64,000 nucleotides of DNA from Patiriisocius marinistellae (lineage in GTDB: Bacteria > Bacteroidota > Bacteroidia > Flavobacteriales > Flavobacteriaceae). The stretch's first letter is position 1. Each line of letters opens with the position of its first letter. The stretch spans positions 806,001 to 870,000 of the forward strand of contig NZ_BKCF01000001.1 of NCBI RefSeq assembly GCF_009014635.1, written 5' to 3'. Below the pieces are notes generated by a model. It had not been told where the DNA came from, did not search any database, and saw only the letters and a list, made by a program, of their open reading frames with translations. This document shows, piece after piece, positions 7,661-16,874 of this stretch. A program made the position numbers and the translations under genes.

Positions 7661-10600
7661 TTAATTTTCAATAGGTGCTGTCTCCTCTTCTTCAATTAAT
7701 TCCATCAAGGTGGAATCTAATGGTATGTTCATATCTACTTGTTGTTGAGGTTTACTATTTACATCGATTCCCTCATCTGGAGAATAGAGGTATGGAAAAA
7801 GTTTAATGTAACCATTAAATTGATTTGCTTCTTTTTCTGCCATTTCGCGATTGTCTTTTTCTAAAAGAATGTTTACAAGTGCACGATAGCGTTCCATATC
7901 TGTATAGATTTCCCTCCTTAAATCAATTTGTTCTTTCGTCTTTAGACTACTAAAATAGAGTAGCTTTTCTTGATAGATAACTTCAAGTTGATTATAGATT
8001 TCTTTCGCTTTTTTAGGTTTGCCTACTTCATAATATCCTAGAACGTATGGTTCAAGTAATGAGTAAAATTCAAATTTATCAACGGGCATTTTTTCCATTG
8101 CTAAGTCTAGTATTTCTTCGGCTTTGTCTAATTTATCTTCATTTATTAATGTTTCGGCAAGTCTTGCAATGTTGCTTCTATAGGTAAGACCATTTCTTCT
8201 TGTCTCTACATCATGATAGATATCTGGATCACCACTATTTCCCCAGTCCCAACTTTTAACAAGGTTGTACATTTTGTCACTATCAATACGCCCCATATCA
8301 AAAGGATTGTCTTTATCTACTTCGGTTTGAAGTGGCACTAACTTATAGACAACTCCATCTAACTGTAAAAAGTCTTTCATCCATAGATAATCATCGTCGC
8401 CAAAACTTCCGCCAGAAAAATAAATAGGGCGTTCCCAGTTGTTGTTAGCTATAATGTCTAACATTAATAACCTGTTTTTATAGATAACATCACCGTCAAA
8501 ACTAATAGTGATTTTATCTACAATTTTATCTGCATCTTTTTGTTGTACAATTCCGTTTTTAAGAACATTTTCTTTATTTACAGGAACTGTAATATTCTTT
8601 GCGGGAAAGGTATTAACTACTTGACCACTTCGAGGAATTTGATATTTTGTAACAGGACTGTCATCTGCAACAAAATTCATCCAAGTTTTAATGTCAACGG
8701 TGTCTTTTTTAGTTTCTTGGAAAATAACGTAATCTCTTGAACCCCATTTATACTTATCATGTGTTAATTGTGACGGTATGGGATCACTATCAAAAGCCTT
8801 CTTTTTCATGTCATCGATATACCAATCAGTAGCAAAAAGAGCAGTGTTTATAACTCGAACATCACGTCTATACCCTTCAATGTTTTGCAGATACCAGAGT
8901 GCAAAGGTGTCATTATCTCCAATGGTAAAAATAATTCCATTTTCATCAATGCTGTCTAGATACATACGCGCCATTGATTGTGCTGTATACCTATTTGAGC
9001 GATCATGATCATCCCAGTTTTGTGTTGCTAGGAGTACTGGAGAAGCAAGTGTAGCGACTCCAAGAATTACGGGCAATGCAATTTTAGGGTTTATATATTC
9101 TTTTAAAATTTCGTAAAGTGCATATACTCCGTATCCTATCCAAATTGCAAATACATAGAATGAACCTACGAGTGCATAATCTCTCTCTCGTGGTTCAAAA
9201 GGACGTTCGTTAAGGTACACTTTTAAGGCGAGTCCAGTAAAGAGGAAAAATACAAGCAAGACCCAAAAACTTTTCGAATCATTTTTAGCGTGGAACACTA
9301 ATCCTAGAATCCCAATAATAAGCGGTAAAAAGAAATAAGTATTTCGGCCTTTATTTTCAAGGTCCATTGTAGGGATGTTTTTTTGATTTCCTAAGCGTAA
9401 TTGGTCGACAAAAGATATTCCACTTATCCAATTTCCGTGGAGATTATCATAACGTCCCTGAACATCATCTTGTCTTCCTGAAAAATTCCACATAAAATAA
9501 CGCCAATACATATAGCCAAATTGATACTCAAACATGAATCCAATATTTTGAATAAATGATGGTTTTTCAATATCAAAATAAGGACTAAATTGCGTTAAAA
9601 ATTTGTCGTAATCTTCACTGTCTACAAGCCCTTTATCGTAGGCTGTTCTAAATTTATCAACTTCATCTATAAGAAGTTGTTCGTTGGAGAATTCAGGCTT
9701 TATTTTAAAGTTAACTGCACCCGTAATTTCCATGTAATTAGCATTGTGCTCAATACTCCACATACGCGGAAGGAAAGATTTTTGCGAATCTGCAAAATTC
9801 TGTTTGGCATTTTTTATATCATTAACAATAACATATTTATTCGTCTCTAAGTCTTTTTCATATTTAGGTTTATCGTCTAAAAATGGTTCATTTTCGTCAA
9901 GTCCTACATAGTCTTCTGTAAATTGTGGCCCATAAAATAAATGTGTTTCAGGATATTGTTCTCTATTGTAGTATGCAAGTAACTCCCTAGCGTTATTAGG
10001 ATTATTTTCATTAATAACCGTGCCTGCATTTGCGCGTACAGGTAGCATTAACCAGCTAGAAAAGCCAATAAGAATAAACAGTGTGCATAATAAAATAGTG
10101 TTGAGCTTTACAAAATTTTTACTACGAGTATATCTTAGGCCGAAATAAAATGCGGCAATAAAAAGAATTCCAGCTATAATAGTACCAGAATTAAAAGGCA
10201 TCCCCATTGTGTTCACAAAGAAGAGTTCAGTAGCACTAAAAAACTTTAATGTGCTAGGAAGCAGTAATTTAAATATAAAAAGTAAAATTGCAACGGTAAC
10301 AACATTTGCAACGATGAAATTTTTTACAGTAACTTTTTTGTAATTTTTAAAAAAGTATAAAAATCCAATAGCTGGGATTGTCAATAGACCCATAAAGTGA
10401 ACACCAAAAGAAAGTCCAACAATAAAAGCAATTAAAATAAGCCATTTATCACCTCTTGGGGTGTTCATCTCACGTTCCCAGCGTAATGCTGCGTAAAACA
10501 AAACACTCATTATAAAAGCAGCCATAGCATATACTTCAGCCTCAACAGCGCTGTACCAAAAACTATCAGTAAACGTAAATGAGAGTGCTGCAACTGCTGC

Positions 10601-10972
10601 TGCACCTAGAATAGCTTTTTGATTTGTGGGATTGAGTTCACTATTTTTTGAAACGATATTGGTTAGCAAAATTGTGACAGACCAGAACATAAACAATATT
10701 GTAAATGCACTTGCAAAGACTGACATTAAATTAATGGTCAATGCAATATTTGAGGGGTCCATTGCAAAAATGGAAAAGAAAGCACCCATCAATTGATATA
10801 AAGGTGCTCCAGGTGGATGCCCTACTTCTAAGTTGCTAGCGGTGGTTATATACTCTCCAGCATCCCAAAAACTAGCAGTAGGTTCAACTGTTAGCCAATA
10901 GGTAATTAGGGCAACCGTAAAGACAAACCAACCTAAAATAATATTCCATTTCTTGAATGTAAAAGCACCCAT
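7661..10972 (-). CDS. GT117-family (DUF2723) membrane glycosyltransferase-like protein
   Basis: The protein has 1103 residues. The N-terminal half contains many membrane helices with the DUF2723 hallmark region near residues 30-60 (ASFWDAGEYI, then EVGHPPGAPLYQ), which resembles the first loop of GT-C protein O-mannosyltransferases, including the acidic catalytic position. A large soluble part follows, containing FTIGDNDTFALWYLQ. The C-terminal 200 residues are helical and TPR-like. The expected role is transfer of a sugar from a lipid carrier onto exported proteins at the inner membrane. This is inferred from family and topology; the substrate is not known. Length is typical for Bacteroidota members. 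Confidence 0.85.
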   Translation of the reverse strand: MGAFTFKKWNIILGWFVFTVALITYWLTVEPTASFWDAGEYITTASNLEVGHPPGAPLYQLMGAFFSIFAMDPSNIALTINLMSVFASAFTILFMFWSVTILLTNIVSKNSELNPTNQKAILGAAAVAALSFTFTDSFWYSAVEAEVYAMAAFIMSVLFYAALRWEREMNTPRGDKWLILIAFIVGLSFGVHFMGLLTIPAIGFLYFFKNYKKVTVKNFIVANVVTVAILLFIFKLLLPSTLKFFSATELFFVNTMGMPFNSGTIIAGILFIAAFYFGLRYTRSKNFVKLNTILLCTLFILIGFSSWLMLPVRANAGTVINENNPNNARELLAYYNREQYPETHLFYGPQFTEDYVGLDENEPFLDDKPKYEKDLETNKYVIVNDIKNAKQNFADSQKSFLPRMWSIEHNANYMEITGAVNFKIKPEFSNEQLLIDEVDKFRTAYDKGLVDSEDYDKFLTQFSPYFDIEKPSFIQNIGFMFEYQFGYMYWRYFMWNFSGRQDDVQGRYDNLHGNWISGISFVDQLRLGNQKNIPTMDLENKGRNTYFFLPLIIGILGLVFHAKNDSKSFWVLLVFFLFTGLALKVYLNERPFEPRERDYALVGSFYVFAIWIGYGVYALYEILKEYINPKIALPVILGVATLASPVLLATQNWDDHDRSNRYTAQSMARMYLDSIDENGIIFTIGDNDTFALWYLQNIEGYRRDVRVINTALFATDWYIDDMKKKAFDSDPIPSQLTHDKYKWGSRDYVIFQETKKDTVDIKTWMNFVADDSPVTKYQIPRSGQVVNTFPAKNITVPVNKENVLKNGIVQQKDADKIVDKITISFDGDVIYKNRLLMLDIIANNNWERPIYFSGGSFGDDDYLWMKDFLQLDGVVYKLVPLQTEVDKDNPFDMGRIDSDKMYNLVKSWDWGNSGDPDIYHDVETRRNGLTYRSNIARLAETLINEDKLDKAEEILDLAMEKMPVDKFEFYSLLEPYVLGYYEVGKPKKAKEIYNQLEVIYQEKLLYFSSLKTKEQIDLRREIYTDMERYRALVNILLEKDNREMAEKEANQFNGYIKLFPYLYSPDEGIDVNSKPQQQVDMNIPLDSTLMELIEEEETAPIEN

Positions 10973-11105
10973 ATTGTGTTCAATTTTTTATTGGGACGAA
11001 TTTACTAATAATTAGTCTATCCCAAGTAGTAAAACACCCTAACGTAAGAGAAGTGTCCTTATTTTAAGCCGAAATATAATTTCGTAAATTTTTTATAATA
11101 AAATG

Positions 11106-11136
11106 TTTGTCTTAATTAAAGAAAATATTAAATTTG
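11106..11136 (+). promoter_or_regulatory. Promoter of tRNA-Gln
   Basis: TTTG at 11106-11109 and TAAATTTG at 11129-11136 are separated by 19 nt, a full match to the Bacteroidota sigma consensus. Transcription would start about 40 nt before the tRNA. Confidence 0.8.
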
Positions 11137-11183
11137 CATCCGCTTAACGACCGATTAATTTCGGAAGTAAGCAAAAAAGGTAT

Positions 11184-11254
11184 TGTCCCATGGTGTAATG
11201 GTAACACTCCGGTTTTTGGTATCGTCATTCTAGGTTCGAGTCCTAGTGGGACAA
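11184..11254 (+). tRNA. tRNA-Gln (anticodon TTG)
   Basis: The acceptor arms TGTCCCA and TGGGACA pair perfectly, with discriminator A at 11254. The D arm (GGTGTAATGGTAACAC) and the T arm (CTAGGTTCGAGTCCTAG) are canonical. The anticodon loop TTTTGGT gives TTG, reading CAA. The anticodon stem has one mismatch at its outer end and one G-U pair. CCA is not encoded. The overall sequence closely resembles Gln tRNAs of Flavobacteriia. Confidence 0.93.
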
Positions 11255-11259
11255 CAAAA

Positions 11260-11288
11260 AGCTCAACTGAAAGGTTGGGCTTTTTTTG
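11260..11288 (+). terminator. Terminator of tRNA-Gln
   Basis: AGCTCAAC and GTTGGGCT pair with one G-U around TGAAAG and are followed by seven T. It lies six bases after the tRNA end. Confidence 0.85.
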
Positions 11289-11374
11289 TTTTATAAAATT
11301 AAATGCTTGTAAATCATTACTTTTAGTTGTTTATATAATATATTAGGGGTGTTTTTCAGTTTCCTTAAAAAAAT

Positions 11375-11382
11375 TACATTTG
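11375..11382 (+). promoter_or_regulatory. Promoter -7 element before the secreted hypothetical gene
   Basis: TACATTTG matches TAnnTTTG and lies 20 bp before the ATG at 11402. A T-rich TTTTC stretch sits at the expected -33 position. Confidence 0.45.
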
Positions 11383-11401
11383 TACAACTAAATTAAACAA
11401 T

Positions 11402-12001
11402 ATGAAAAAACAAATTACATTAGTGCTTGCATTGGTCATTACCGCTGCAACATTTGCACAGAAAGCAAAAGTTCTTGAAGGAGATTTTAAAGACCTTAAA
11501 GGTATCACAGAATACAACTTAGTTTTTGACTACTCAGATCTAGAAATTCCTAAGTATGACAATGAGGAGGATTTTTTGAAAGATAAAATGGCTAAAAGAG
11601 AAGAAAAAAAAGCTGGAGATGGTGAGCGTTTTAAGAAATCTTGGTTTTCAGATAGAGAAGAACGTTATGAGCCTAAGTTTATTGAATCTTTTAATAAGCG
11701 TTATGATGAATTTCAAGTAGGTAAAGATTTACCTAATGCAGAATATACGATGAAAATTCATACAACATTATTATATGCTGGATATAATGTAGGGGTTATG
11801 CGTCAACCATCAAAAGTAGACGCAATTATATCTGTATATAAAACAGGTTCTCCAGACAATATAATTTTCTCAGTAAAGTATAAGAAGGCAGAAGGTAATG
11901 GTGCAATGGGGTATGATTTTGATTCTGGGTATAGAATTTCTGAATCTTATGCAAAACTTGCTAAAACGTTAGCAAAAACAATTAATAAGAAAGCTTGGTA
12001 A
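11402..12001 (+). CDS. Secreted or periplasmic protein of unknown function
   Basis: The first 19 residues are a clear signal peptide ending TFAQ. The mature 180 residues are rich in Lys, Glu and Asp, with a charged middle part (about 60-90, including KREEKKAGDGERFKK) and a C-terminal half of alternating strands. I recognise no catalytic motif and no named family; similar short exported proteins are common in Flavobacteriia. It is a single-gene unit, with its own promoter element upstream and a bidirectional terminator directly after it. Confidence 0.7.
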   Translation: MKKQITLVLALVITAATFAQKAKVLEGDFKDLKGITEYNLVFDYSDLEIPKYDNEEDFLKDKMAKREEKKAGDGERFKKSWFSDREERYEPKFIESFNKRYDEFQVGKDLPNAEYTMKIHTTLLYAGYNVGVMRQPSKVDAIISVYKTGSPDNIIFSVKYKKAEGNGAMGYDFDSGYRISESYAKLAKTLAKTINKKAW

Positions 12002-12021
12002 TAAACCATTTTTAAATATTG

Positions 12022-12060
12022 AAAAAGCCAGATTGCAAATTAAGTAATCTGGCTTTTTTA
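12022..12060. terminator. Bidirectional terminator between convergent genes
   Basis: A 13-bp perfect stem (AAAAAGCCAGATT and AATCTGGCTTTTT) flanks an 11-nt loop, with T or A runs on either side. It serves both the secreted hypothetical gene and the halogenase gene whose stop is at 12073. Confidence 0.88.
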
Positions 12061-12072
12061 TTTTCTTAATAT

Positions 12073-13329
12073 TTAATGCCCAATGCCATCCTGTTTTTTT
12101 TCCATATCAATAATATGTGCCACTGTCTTAACAAGGCGATTATGATTTTTTACAAAAGGATTGGTTTCATCCCAAACATAACCAGCTAGAACAGCACAAA
12201 TCTGTTTTTTAATCTCTGGGTTTTCTTTGTAATGGAAGAAGATTTTTTGGAGATTCCCTCCGTACCATTCTTTTACATAGGTAGAGAAAACATTTACTCC
12301 TTTTTTAATATAATTTGAATATTCTTCTTCCCAATCAACAGTTTCTCCTTCTAATTGACGAGCAATCAATTTTGCCGCTAGTAGCCCAGATTCAGTTGCA
12401 AAGGTTACCCCGCTTGAAAATACGGGGTCTAAAAACTCGGCACTATTACCCGTTAATGCAAACCCATTTCCGTAGAGCTTCTTTACAGATTTTGAAACAT
12501 TTTTAATCATTATTGGTTCAAAATCATAAGGGATTTCTTCAAAGCGGGCCTTAAAATAACTAGAGAGTTTCATCATTGCAATCAATTTCTCGCTATTTGT
12601 GCCCTCAAATGATTCCATATAATCAGTAGGCCCAACATAACCTAAACTTGTTTTTCCGTTTGAAAATGGAATAACCCAAAGCCAAACTTCTTTATCAATA
12701 ACATCAAACGTAATGCGTGTTCCTTCTACACCATCAGGTCTCCTCAAATCATCAACATGAGTAAATATTGAAGAGTGCTTGCCTAATTTTGAAGGAGTGT
12801 CTAGATCTAATAAGCGCGGTAAAACTCTTCCGTGACCGCTAGAATCTATAATAAACTTGGCAGAAATATTAGTCTTTATACCCTCATTGTTTTCAATGGT
12901 AGTAATTGAAGAGCCGTCATCATTAAAGTGAACATCAATTACTGCATGCTCAAAAGTTATATCAACACCACGTTTTATAAGTTCTTGAGCCATTGCATTA
13001 TCAAAATCAGCTCGAGGAACCTGCCATGTCCAGTCCCATCCTTTAGTGTGTTTAACTGCAAAATCAAATTCACAAACTATATCTTTACTAAGAAAGCGAG
13101 CGCCATGTTTTTTTTCAAAACCTTGAGCTTTTAAGCAATCTAGCAAGCCCACTTCCTCAAAATGCTCCATACATTTAGGTAATAAACTTTCACCTATAAC
13201 AAATCTTGGAAATTTACTTTTTTCTATTACTTTTACTGTGAATCCTTTTTTGTGTAGATATGCAGATGCAACGGAGCCTGAAGGACCTGCTCCTATTATT
13301 AGCACATCAACAGTTTCATCTCTCCTCAT
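12073..13329 (-). CDS. Flavin-dependent halogenase/oxygenase of the pigment cluster
   Basis: A Rossmann FAD motif GAGPSGS lies at residues 13-19, with GESLLP near 46-51. WLWVIP near residue 217 fits the WxWxIP motif that separates flavin-dependent halogenases from ordinary monooxygenases. KK at 73-74 before HGARF is a candidate for the catalytic Lys region. At 418 residues it is shorter than tryptophan halogenases and closer to the phenolic type. It is divergent from the ammonia-lyase that opens the pigment operon. Flexirubins are known to carry ring chlorine in some species, so halogenation of the aryl head or resorcinol is plausible; ring hydroxylation is the alternative. Confidence 0.75.
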   Translation of the reverse strand: MRRDETVDVLIIGAGPSGSVASAYLHKKGFTVKVIEKSKFPRFVIGESLLPKCMEHFEEVGLLDCLKAQGFEKKHGARFLSKDIVCEFDFAVKHTKGWDWTWQVPRADFDNAMAQELIKRGVDITFEHAVIDVHFNDDGSSITTIENNEGIKTNISAKFIIDSSGHGRVLPRLLDLDTPSKLGKHSSIFTHVDDLRRPDGVEGTRITFDVIDKEVWLWVIPFSNGKTSLGYVGPTDYMESFEGTNSEKLIAMMKLSSYFKARFEEIPYDFEPIMIKNVSKSVKKLYGNGFALTGNSAEFLDPVFSSGVTFATESGLLAAKLIARQLEGETVDWEEEYSNYIKKGVNVFSTYVKEWYGGNLQKIFFHYKENPEIKKQICAVLAGYVWDETNPFVKNHNRLVKTVAHIIDMEKKQDGIGH

Positions 13330-13432
13330 TGTTTCTGTTAAGAATAATAATTATATTAAATTTGTTCCTCAAATTTAACTATATTATTTAAGTTGAATTA
13401 ACTACAACCAAAATTAAAACGAAATACGTTAC

Positions 13433-14959
13433 ATGTTAACAATCAAAGGAGAGTTAGGAGTAGAAGAATTTTACAGTATTATATTTAGAGACGAAACTAT
13501 TGAGGTCCATGAGGATGTTATAGATACAGTTCAAAAAAGCTTTAATTTCTTAAAGCAGTTTTCTGAAAATAAAGTAATCTATGGTGTTAACACAGGTTTT
13601 GGGCCTATGGCGCAATACAAAATTGAAGATGCACAGCGCATTCAATTACAATATAACCTTATTCGTAGTCATGCATCGGGTACAGGAAATCCTATTGCCC
13701 CTAAATATGTGAGAGCAGCAATGCTAGCAAGAATGAATACTCTCTCTCTGGGAAATTCTGGCGTACATGTATCGGTAATTGAGTTAATGACAGAGTTGAT
13801 AAATCGTAATATAATTCCGCTAATTTATGAGCATGGAGGTGTAGGTGCTAGCGGTGATTTAGTGCAATTGGCACATTTAGCATTGGTGTTAATTGGTGAG
13901 GGAGAGGTTTTTTATAAGGGAGAAAGAAAAAAGACTGTAGATGTTTTCAAAATGGAAAATTTGCAGCCCATTTCCGTAGAACTGAGAGAAGGTTTAGGAT
14001 TGATGAATGGGACATCAGTAATGACAGGGATAGGAATTGTCAACACAATTTATACACGCAGATTATTAGATTGGATGATTAAATGCTCATCAGCAATAAA
14101 TGAAATTGTTGAGGCGTATGATGATCATCTAAGTGAGGAGATTAATCAAACAAAAAAGCATAAAGGGCAGCGTAGTATTGCAAATGCAATGCGTGATCAC
14201 CTTAAGGATAGTACATTGACCAGAAAACGTGAGCATCACCTCTATACTGGTGATAATAATGTAGAGGTTTTTCATGAAAAAGTACAAGAATATTACTCTC
14301 TGCGTTGTGTGCCACAAATTTTAGGACCAGTGTTAGATACCCTAAATATGGTGGAGAAAATAATGATTGAGGAAGTGAATTCTGCAAACGACAATCCTAT
14401 TGTAAATGTTGAAAAGCAGCAGGTGTATCACGGCGGAAATTTCCACGGTGATTATGTTTCGTTAGAAATGGATAAATTGAAAATTGTTGTAACAAAGATG
14501 ACGATGCTTGCCGAAAGACAACTTAATTACTTACTAAACTCTAAGCTTAATGATATATTACCTCCTTTCGTTAATCTTGGAAAATTGGGGTTAAACTTTG
14601 GGATGCAAGGGGTACAATTTACGGCAACATCGACAACTGCCGAAAATCAAATGTTATCAAACCCTATGTACGTGCATAGTATTCCTAATAATAATGATAA
14701 CCAGGATGTTGTGAGTATGGGAACAAATGCAGCATTAATTGCAAAAAAAGTAATTGAAAATGGTTTTGAGGTTATGGGAATACACATAATTACAATCGTA
14801 CAGGCCATTGAGTATTTAGGTGTAAAAGATAAAGTGTCTTCAAAAACTAGAGAGATGTATGATGAGATTCGTGAAATTGTTCCTGCCTTTGAAGAAGATA
14901 TAATTATGTATCCTTATGTTAACCAAGTGAAGGATTATATCATTAATAAAGAAAACTAA
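13433..14959 (+). CDS. Tyrosine ammonia-lyase (aromatic amino acid lyase)
   Basis: The catalytic MIO group would form from Ala139-Ser140-Gly141 in GGVGASGDLVQLAHLAL. Tyr50 in VIYGVNTGFGPM and NSANDNPI are further family signatures. The substrate-binding loop reads RSHASG at 78-83. From memory the whole protein resembles the characterised Flavobacterium johnsoniae tyrosine ammonia-lyase, whose loop is RSHSSG, so conversion of tyrosine to 4-coumarate is preferred over histidine or phenylalanine lyase activity. The acid is the aryl starter of flexirubin. It is the first gene of the rightward cluster; the WG-repeat gene follows after 15 bp. 508 residues is the usual length. Confidence 0.92.
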   Translation: MLTIKGELGVEEFYSIIFRDETIEVHEDVIDTVQKSFNFLKQFSENKVIYGVNTGFGPMAQYKIEDAQRIQLQYNLIRSHASGTGNPIAPKYVRAAMLARMNTLSLGNSGVHVSVIELMTELINRNIIPLIYEHGGVGASGDLVQLAHLALVLIGEGEVFYKGERKKTVDVFKMENLQPISVELREGLGLMNGTSVMTGIGIVNTIYTRRLLDWMIKCSSAINEIVEAYDDHLSEEINQTKKHKGQRSIANAMRDHLKDSTLTRKREHHLYTGDNNVEVFHEKVQEYYSLRCVPQILGPVLDTLNMVEKIMIEEVNSANDNPIVNVEKQQVYHGGNFHGDYVSLEMDKLKIVVTKMTMLAERQLNYLLNSKLNDILPPFVNLGKLGLNFGMQGVQFTATSTTAENQMLSNPMYVHSIPNNNDNQDVVSMGTNAALIAKKVIENGFEVMGIHIITIVQAIEYLGVKDKVSSKTREMYDEIREIVPAFEEDIIMYPYVNQVKDYIINKEN

Positions 14960-14974
14960 CTAAACTTTATAAAG

Positions 14975-16105
14975 ATGAAAAAAACAACACTTTTTATTTT
15001 AACGTTTATGCTTACTGGCGGAATGTTCTTCGCTCAAGAATTAGCATTAGTAAGGGAGAATGACCAATTTGGGTATATAGATACCTCAGGAAAATTTACT
15101 ATAAAACCACAGTTTGAAAAGGCAGCGTCTTTTTCTGATGGTCTCGCAGCAGCCATGAAAAATGATAAATGGGGTTTCATTGACAAATCAGGAAACTTTA
15201 TTATTGAAGCTAAGTATGACAGAGTAAAACCTTTTATGTCTGGTTATGCATTGGTTCTTGAGGAAAAACAATGGAATTATATTGGTAAAAACGGGCAGGT
15301 TTTGCAAACACCTGTTAAGGAAAAATATTATGATTTTAATGAAGATGGACTCGCTTTTTATTCAGTAGAAAAACAATATGGACTCATTAATACAAAATCT
15401 GAAGTGATTCTTACTCCTTCTTATGATGCTATTAAGCCTTTTGTAAATGGGTATGCGCGTGTAAAAAAAAGTGGTAAATGGGGTATGATAGATAAGACGG
15501 GTAAAATATTTGTTCCAGTAGAATATGACGAAATTGGAGATTATAATAATAATGGTATAAGTGTTCGAAAAAATGATTTTTTTGGAATTTTATTAAATGG
15601 AAAAATGAATACAATTTCGGGTGCTGATAAAGTTTGGGATTTCCCAGAAGGAGAGAAATTAACATATGCTAGAAAGGATAAGCTCATTGGATTTGTAAAT
15701 AACAAAGGAGAATGGGTTATTGCTCCTACTTTTCATAAAGCTCGTGCATTTAGTAATGGATTAGCACCAGTTTTTAATGATGATGACTGGGGTTTTATTG
15801 ATGAAACAGGAAAAGAAGTAATACCGTTTCAATATAGGGATGCAGAGACATTTGCAGAAAATGGTCTTGCGCCAGTTAAAGTAAAAAAATTATGGGGTTT
15901 CATTGATAAATCTGGAAAAATGGTAATTCCTGACGAGTATTTGATTTCTGCGGGAGGATTAAGCATTTTTAGTAAAGATAATTTAAAGGGTTTTTACAAT
16001 GGGTTTGCTCGTGTGAGATTTAAAAAAGAATGGGGCTTTATAGATGAAAAGGGTAATGCGTTAGGAGGAAAATGGTATGAAAATGCAGAAGTGTTTTCAG
16101 AATAA
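14975..16105 (+). CDS. Secreted WG-repeat protein
   Basis: A signal peptide (residues 1-20, ending FFAQ) is followed by repeats of about 45 residues carrying WGFIDKSG or close variants: KWGFIDKSG, KWGMIDKTG, DWGFIDETG, LWGFIDKSG, EWGFIDEKG. This is the WG repeat family, thought to form a beta-propeller-like or solenoid surface, without known catalysis. It sits between the ammonia-lyase and fabG with 15-bp gaps on both sides, so it is probably co-transcribed with the pigment genes. Its place in the pathway is unknown; a periplasmic or outer-membrane scaffold is possible. Confidence 0.85.
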   Translation: MKKTTLFILTFMLTGGMFFAQELALVRENDQFGYIDTSGKFTIKPQFEKAASFSDGLAAAMKNDKWGFIDKSGNFIIEAKYDRVKPFMSGYALVLEEKQWNYIGKNGQVLQTPVKEKYYDFNEDGLAFYSVEKQYGLINTKSEVILTPSYDAIKPFVNGYARVKKSGKWGMIDKTGKIFVPVEYDEIGDYNNNGISVRKNDFFGILLNGKMNTISGADKVWDFPEGEKLTYARKDKLIGFVNNKGEWVIAPTFHKARAFSNGLAPVFNDDDWGFIDETGKEVIPFQYRDAETFAENGLAPVKVKKLWGFIDKSGKMVIPDEYLISAGGLSIFSKDNLKGFYNGFARVRFKKEWGFIDEKGNALGGKWYENAEVFSE

Positions 16106-16120
16106 TATAAGCAACAACTA

Positions 16121-16873
16121 ATGGCTGAAAAAGTAATAAAGAAAAAATACGCTTTAGTAACGGGCGGATCAAGAGGTATAGGTAGTGCGGTCTGTAAGCA
16201 ACTTGCTCAAGATAGTGAATATCATATTTTGATTAATTATAATAGCAATGAAAATGCTGCAAAAGCTACCTTGCAAGAAGTAGAACAGGCTGGAGGTCAA
16301 GGAACAATTATAAAATTTAATGTAACAGATTCAGAAAGCGTAAAATCTTCACTCGATGCTTGGGCGGAAGTTAATAAAAATGCTGTTATTGAAGTGATTA
16401 TAAATAATGCAGGCATTACAAAAGACGGCATGTTTATGTGGATGCAGCCTGATGATTGGCATAATGTAATCAACACAAGCCTTAATGGCTTTTTCAATGT
16501 AACAAATCATTTAATCCAAAAACTTTTAGTGAATCGTTATGGCCGCATAGTTAATATGGTTTCAGTTTCAGGATTAAAAGGTAATCCCGGACAGGTAAAT
16601 TATTCGGCAGCTAAAGGAGCTGTGATTGCTGCAACTAAAGCACTTTCTGCAGAAGTCGCAAAGCGAAATATTACAGTAAATGCAGTCGCTCCAGGCTTTA
16701 TTAAAAGTGATATGACGGCAGATTTAGATGAAAAGGAGTTAAAGAAAATGATACCAGCAAATCGTTTTGGCGAAGCCGAAGAAGTAGCGCAGTTAGTTTC
16801 GTTTTTAGTTTCCAAAAAAGCATCATATATTACCGGCGAAGTCATTAATATTAACGGAGGTATTTATTCTTAA
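16121..16873 (+). CDS. 3-oxoacyl-ACP reductase (FabG-type SDR)
   Basis: This is a complete 250-residue short-chain dehydrogenase: cofactor motif TGGSRGIG near residue 13, NNAG near 92, Ser in MVSVSG, Tyr-x-x-x-Lys in NYSAAKG, and a C-terminal NINGG. These are the features of NADPH-dependent beta-ketoacyl-ACP reductases. In this operon, one base before a ketosynthase gene, it would reduce each keto intermediate of the polyene. It is a cluster paralogue rather than the housekeeping fabG, judged only by position. Confidence 0.9.
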   Translation: MAEKVIKKKYALVTGGSRGIGSAVCKQLAQDSEYHILINYNSNENAAKATLQEVEQAGGQGTIIKFNVTDSESVKSSLDAWAEVNKNAVIEVIINNAGITKDGMFMWMQPDDWHNVINTSLNGFFNVTNHLIQKLLVNRYGRIVNMVSVSGLKGNPGQVNYSAAKGAVIAATKALSAEVAKRNITVNAVAPGFIKSDMTADLDEKELKKMIPANRFGEAEEVAQLVSFLVSKKASYITGEVININGGIYS

Positions 16874-16874
16874 T

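Noticed and set aside
11134-11346. A plus-strand open frame of 70 codons
   Set aside because: It runs through the tRNA-Gln gene and its terminator, so it is a chance frame.
12315-12506. Several open frames of 60-130 codons antisense to real genes, this one as an example
   Set aside because: They lie within well-supported genes, show no domain, no plausible start context and no signal peptide.
13433-14959. Histidine ammonia-lyase (hutH)
   Set aside because: The RSHASG loop and overall resemblance to the flavobacterial tyrosine lyase, plus location in the pigment operon without other histidine-degradation genes, favour tyrosine.
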